From Arsenophonus endosymbiont of Aphis craccivora (GTDB lineage: Bacteria; Pseudomonadota; Gammaproteobacteria; Enterobacterales; Enterobacteriaceae): DNA of 64,000 nt. The notes beneath the pieces were generated by a model. That model was not told where the DNA came from and ran no database searches. It saw only the letters and a list, made by a program, of their open reading frames with translations. Positions 60,757 through 64,000 of this stretch are shown piece after piece (position 1 is the first letter of the stretch; each line of letters opens with the position of its first letter). Both the position numbers and the translations under genes were made by a program. The DNA lies in the NCBI RefSeq assembly GCF_013460135.1, contig NZ_CP038155.1, positions 1,612,001-1,676,000 of the forward strand, given 5' to 3'.

Positions 60757-62172
60757 TTAAGTTGATGAATTGATCACCATCTGCGCAACTGAGCCTTTAT
60801 CCGCTTTCTCTAAATTTTGACTAAAATACAAAAAAGGAAAATGATCATAAGACGGTTGTAGCATATTAACTAATAATTCACTTTATCCATTGATCCATAC
60901 TGTATCTTTCCAGCCATAATCTTCCGGCCCTGGTACAACGCCATTATGATTAATAACTTTGAAACGAACACCTTCAATATGAAATGCTTGCGGCTCATGC
61001 GCTTTTACCGTCCAGCGTTCCCATGCTCCCTGCTGGGTGATTAAGTCAATACGATTTACATCCCGCATCATACCATTAAGGCCAAAAGGTTTGCTAAGGA
61101 TCACTTCACGATTACGGATCGTCGACGTGATTTGGCTCGTGTCATTAACTAGAGTCTCTGGTAAATTATCTGTTACTAAGGATAATAATCCTGAAGAACA
61201 AATGGTTAAAAATTTGGTTGAATTTAATAAAGTTGACGGTTCGAAAAGTCCTTTAATACGATCCATAACCGCTGCTGCTCTTCCAGCAGTTATCGTCAAT
61301 AACTCTGTTTTGGACATATCAATCAACATTTCTCGACGCTCGCCAGGCGCCATAGGTAATCTTTCGATACTTACTGGAGCCGGTAGCAGCCCTTGATCAC
61401 TACCTATCAAATAAAATGGCCGCTTATCACTGATTTCCAATATATAACGCCTTGAATTTGATGCATTAAGCAGCCGTAAGCGGAGCCAGCCGCGAGCAAC
61501 TTTAATATACGGCTCCTGCACACCATTAACTAATAAAGTATCACCTAAAAAACCTTCAGCTGTTGCTTTATAGTGAGGTGCGCCAAAACTATCTAGCCGT
61601 TTATCTTGCATAATAATAGGAAAATCATCAACACCGTAATGATTAGGAATATTTAAATTCTTACTGGTTTTATCTGACACAATCCACATACCAACCAAGC
61701 CATCATGAATTTGTTTTGCCATCTTGCCAGGTGTATTAGCATGATACCAACAGGTCGCAGCCGGTTGACGGATCGGCAGTACCGGCGACCAATCAACATT
61801 GGGTGACATTAATCTTGCCGCCCCACCAATTTTAGTTCCGGGAACTTGCAACCCACTGACTGTCATAGCTACTTCTTTAGAAAGTCGATTGCTATATACC
61901 AATTTCAAATCACTACCATTTTCTACTCGAATGGTTGGCCCCAAATAATAACCATTACAACCAATAGTATTAGTGCGATGGCTACCATCAAAAGACCAAT
62001 AAGATTTTTTCAACGTAAGAAACAGCGGTTGACCAACATGAGATTCCAATAAAGATGGGATTGGCAATAATGGATACCCTTCATTTTTTTCTGCTCTAAC
62101 CGCAGCAGTAAGCATAGAAACACTCATAGCTATACTTGATAGCTTAAGAAATCGACGCCGACTTAGTGACAT
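60757..62172 (-). pseudogene. ftsP: Cell-division protein FtsP (SufI), in-frame ochre near the end
   Basis: Tat-exported multicopper-oxidase-like protein that stabilises the divisome under stress. Its twin-arginine signal is SLSRRRFLKLSS. The frame runs 429 codons to a TAA at 60883-60885 replacing the Gln of E. coli WVDGQVELLVYF. It continues in frame with SELLVNMLQPSYDHFPF and then QMVINSST to 60757, 471 codons in all including the stop (E. coli 470). The truncated product lacks the last 41 residues of the third cupredoxin domain, so folding is doubtful. No other lesion. Confidence 0.87.
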
Positions 62173-62381
62173 ATCTTCTCCACAAAATCATTAATAAGCT
62201 AGCGCCATTTATTGTTCATCCAGGAAAGATCCTTATCTTACTATCCGCTAGTAATTGTATTATCACAATTGTTTGATAACTATATTCCATTAAGACGATA
62301 GATTGATACAATGCCAAATATTAATATATTGTTAAATATGACAATTTAGAAACTAATTTGCTTAAAAAATGAACTTAACCT

Positions 62382-63116
62382 TTATTTCATTTTTTGTTCT
62401 ATTTCTGCCACTTCTTTATTTAATTCTGCAATTTTAACTTTGAATAAATCATGGCAATATTCTGCTAATTCACGCACGTTTTCCCGATTATACTTTGTTG
62501 TATCAATAGGCGGTAGCATTTCGACAATCACTACTCCATTATTCCAACGATTCAGTTTAATGCGCCCTTCTGTTTCAGATAAACAGACTGGTACTATCGG
62601 AACCCCAGCTGCAATTGCTGCATAAAATGCACCGGTTTTAAATGGTAGTAAACCTCGACCACGACTACGGGTTCCCTCAGGAAACATCCAAACAGAAATT
62701 TTTCTTTTTTTTATCTGCTTAACAACCTGTGAAATGGTATTGTGCGCTTTAGTTCGATTAGCCCTATCAATAAGAATATTACCGGCCAACCAATATAGTT
62801 GACCGAAAAAAGGGATAAATACTAAGCTCTTTTTTCCAACAGTAACGGTATTTGGCTGTACTGCATTTGACATAGTTACCATATCATAGTTATTTTGATG
62901 ATTACCGATATAAATACTGGGACCGTAATCTTTCGCTTCAGAAGGCACCCGATTAATAATGTTAATACCAAAGACATAAGATAATTTGCCAAACAGTCGG
63001 CCAAAGCGCATAACATAGTGTGGATTTCTTGGACTTAATAAGCAATAAAAACAACCTAACACGCAAACCAATATCGTAAATAGGATCACAATAATAATAC
63101 GAACAATAGCTAACAT
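62382..63116 (-). CDS. plsC: 1-acyl-sn-glycerol-3-phosphate acyltransferase
   Basis: Adds the second acyl chain to lysophosphatidic acid to make phosphatidic acid. It has 244 residues (E. coli 245). The N-terminal membrane segment is IVRIIIVILFTILVCVLGCF. The catalytic NHQNNYDM (HX4D) and the substrate motif MFPEGTRSRGRGLLPFKTGA are present. It lies between parC and ftsP as in E. coli. Intact. Confidence 0.96.
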   Translation of the reverse strand: MLAIVRIIIVILFTILVCVLGCFYCLLSPRNPHYVMRFGRLFGKLSYVFGINIINRVPSEAKDYGPSIYIGNHQNNYDMVTMSNAVQPNTVTVGKKSLVFIPFFGQLYWLAGNILIDRANRTKAHNTISQVVKQIKKRKISVWMFPEGTRSRGRGLLPFKTGAFYAAIAAGVPIVPVCLSETEGRIKLNRWNNGVVIVEMLPPIDTTKYNRENVRELAEYCHDLFKVKIAELNKEVAEIEQKMK

Positions 63117-63166
63117 ATTTACCTCAAGTAATAAGTAACTTCACACACCTATAAAAAAATCAAAAA

Positions 63167-64000
63167 TTATCCATTACTGGGAGGAGTTACTTCTATACGT
63201 TCAATACTCTGTAATCCACGAGGTAATGAAGAACCTTTACGACCTCGTGCAGCACGATATTTTTGCAAATCTTCTGGATTTAATTTCAGTTTTCGTTTGC
63301 CAAAATAGAGGGTAATTGAAGACTGAGGCTGCAAAAACATTAACCAAACTAGCAAATCCTCTCTGCTGGCTGATTGAGCCGCTGCAATATTAATAATTTT
63401 ATTGCCTTTACCTTTAGAGAGCTGAGGGAGATCACTAACAGGAAATATTAACATTCTTCCTGCGTTAGTAATTGCCAATAATAAATCTTGCTGTTCATTA
63501 TTGACTTCTAATGGCGCCAGTACCTTTGCATTATTAGGTAAGGTAATTAATGCCTTACCTGCTTTATTTTTTGCCACTAAATCGCTAAAAGTACAAATAA
63601 AACCATAACCTGCATCCGATGCTAACAAATATTTTTGTTCTTCGGGAGCAGTCAATACATGTTCAACCGTTGCGCCAGGTGGTAATGCCAATTTACCAGT
63701 AAGTGGCTCTCCTTGTCCGCGGGCAGAAGGAAGATCAAGCGGATCAAGGGAATAACTACGTCCAATACTATCAAGTAAAACAACCGGTTGATTCGTTTTG
63801 CCCCTTGCTGAGCTACGGAAACCATCTCCGGCTTTATAGTTAAGATTAGTCGGATCAATATCATGGCCTTTTGCGCTTCTCACCCATCCCATAACAGAAA
63901 GAACAATAGTAACCGGCTCAGAAGGCAAAATATCATGTTCATTCATGGCTTTTGCTTCAATACGCTCCTTAAGTGGTGAGCGACGATAATCACCATAAGT
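63167..64000 (-). CDS. parC: DNA topoisomerase IV subunit A (ParC), C-terminal part
   Basis: The open frame enters from the right edge of the window (TYGDYRRSPLKERIEAKAMN) and ends at 63167. It covers the end of the breakage-reunion domain and the whole C-terminal beta-pinwheel, with LPSEPVTIVLSVMGWVRSAK, LPSARGQGEPLTGKLALPPG, ASDAGYGFICTFSDLVAKNK and FPVSDLPQLSKGKGNKIINI, matching E. coli ParC. The 5' two thirds lie outside. ParC decatenates daughter chromosomes with ParE. Confidence 0.95.
   Translation of the reverse strand, partial: TYGDYRRSPLKERIEAKAMNEHDILPSEPVTIVLSVMGWVRSAKGHDIDPTNLNYKAGDGFRSSARGKTNQPVVLLDSIGRSYSLDPLDLPSARGQGEPLTGKLALPPGATVEHVLTAPEEQKYLLASDAGYGFICTFSDLVAKNKAGKALITLPNNAKVLAPLEVNNEQQDLLLAITNAGRMLIFPVSDLPQLSKGKGNKIINIAAAQSASREDLLVWLMFLQPQSSITLYFGKRKLKLNPEDLQKYRAARGRKGSSLPRGLQSIERIEVTPPSNG

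Noticed and set aside
15828-60885. Stop-codon reassignment or programmed readthrough as a common explanation for the in-frame stops
   Set aside because: All three stop codons are involved, the replaced residues differ (Glu, Gln, Leu and others), several loci also have frameshifts, and the intact genes end normally with all three stops. Random nonsense mutation explains the set better.

Overview
The window is one stretch of an AT-rich gammaproteobacterial chromosome. Almost every gene is an Enterobacterales housekeeping gene in an E. coli-like local order. The 283-residue ThyA resembles the version I recall from Yersinia/Photorhabdus/Morganellaceae rather than the 264-residue E. coli form. Together with many freshly broken genes and three near-identical insertion sequences, this suggests a recently host-restricted enterobacterium, for example an Arsenophonus- or Sodalis-like insect symbiont. 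That placement is inference; no 16S gene is present. Comparisons with E. coli are from memory, not computed.

Layout. (A) 1-25028: yfcZ, fadIJ, sixA, smrB, prmB, aroC, epmC, yfcL, a GNAT gene, mnmC, fabB, a DMT exporter remnant, pdxB, usg, truA, dedA, accD, folC, dedD, cvpA, purF, ubiX, yfcH. (B) 25029-43194: an unidentified gene remnant, then the recD-recB-ptrA-recC-ppdC-ygdB-ppdB-ppdA operon, thyA, lgt and rppH. (C) 43312-46778: a TPP riboswitch and thiBPQ. (D) 48390-60539: rapA, rluA, djlA, lptD-surA-pdxA-rsmA-apaG-apaH and folA. (E) 60757-64000: ftsP, plsC and the 3' part of parC. Relative to E. coli these blocks come from distant map positions. Two of the joints carry IS material.

Mobile DNA. 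Three copies of a 1054-1055 bp IS903-type element (IS5 family, 18-bp terminal repeats, 307-residue DDE transposase) lie at 11252, 25492 and 46898. Two have perfect 9-bp target duplications. The third has none and sits where E. coli carries polB-araDAB-araC-yabI, so a deletion there is likely. A 29-bp IS end truncates yfcH.

Gene decay is the main biological signal. Broken genes are sixA, mnmC, the DMT exporter, usg, purF, yfcH, ptrA, ppdA, ppdB, rapA and ftsP. Most are full length and collinear with their E. coli homologues but carry one in-frame nonsense codon (TAA, TAG or TGA) or one small indel, so inactivation is recent. Losses fall in de novo purine synthesis (purF), tRNA wobble modification (mnmC), the nitrogen PTS (sixA broken, ptsP missing from its usual place), pseudopilins and the RNA polymerase recycling factor RapA. 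Lipid synthesis (fabB, accD, plsC), vitamin B6 and folate genes (pdxB, pdxA, folC, folA), RecBCD and outer-membrane assembly (lptD, surA) are intact. Thiamine uptake under riboswitch control is also kept. Regulatory sites survive: FadR and FabR operators at fabB, and a PurR box ahead of cvpA-purF although purF is dead. No CRISPR array, tRNA, rRNA, prophage or recognisable defence system was seen.
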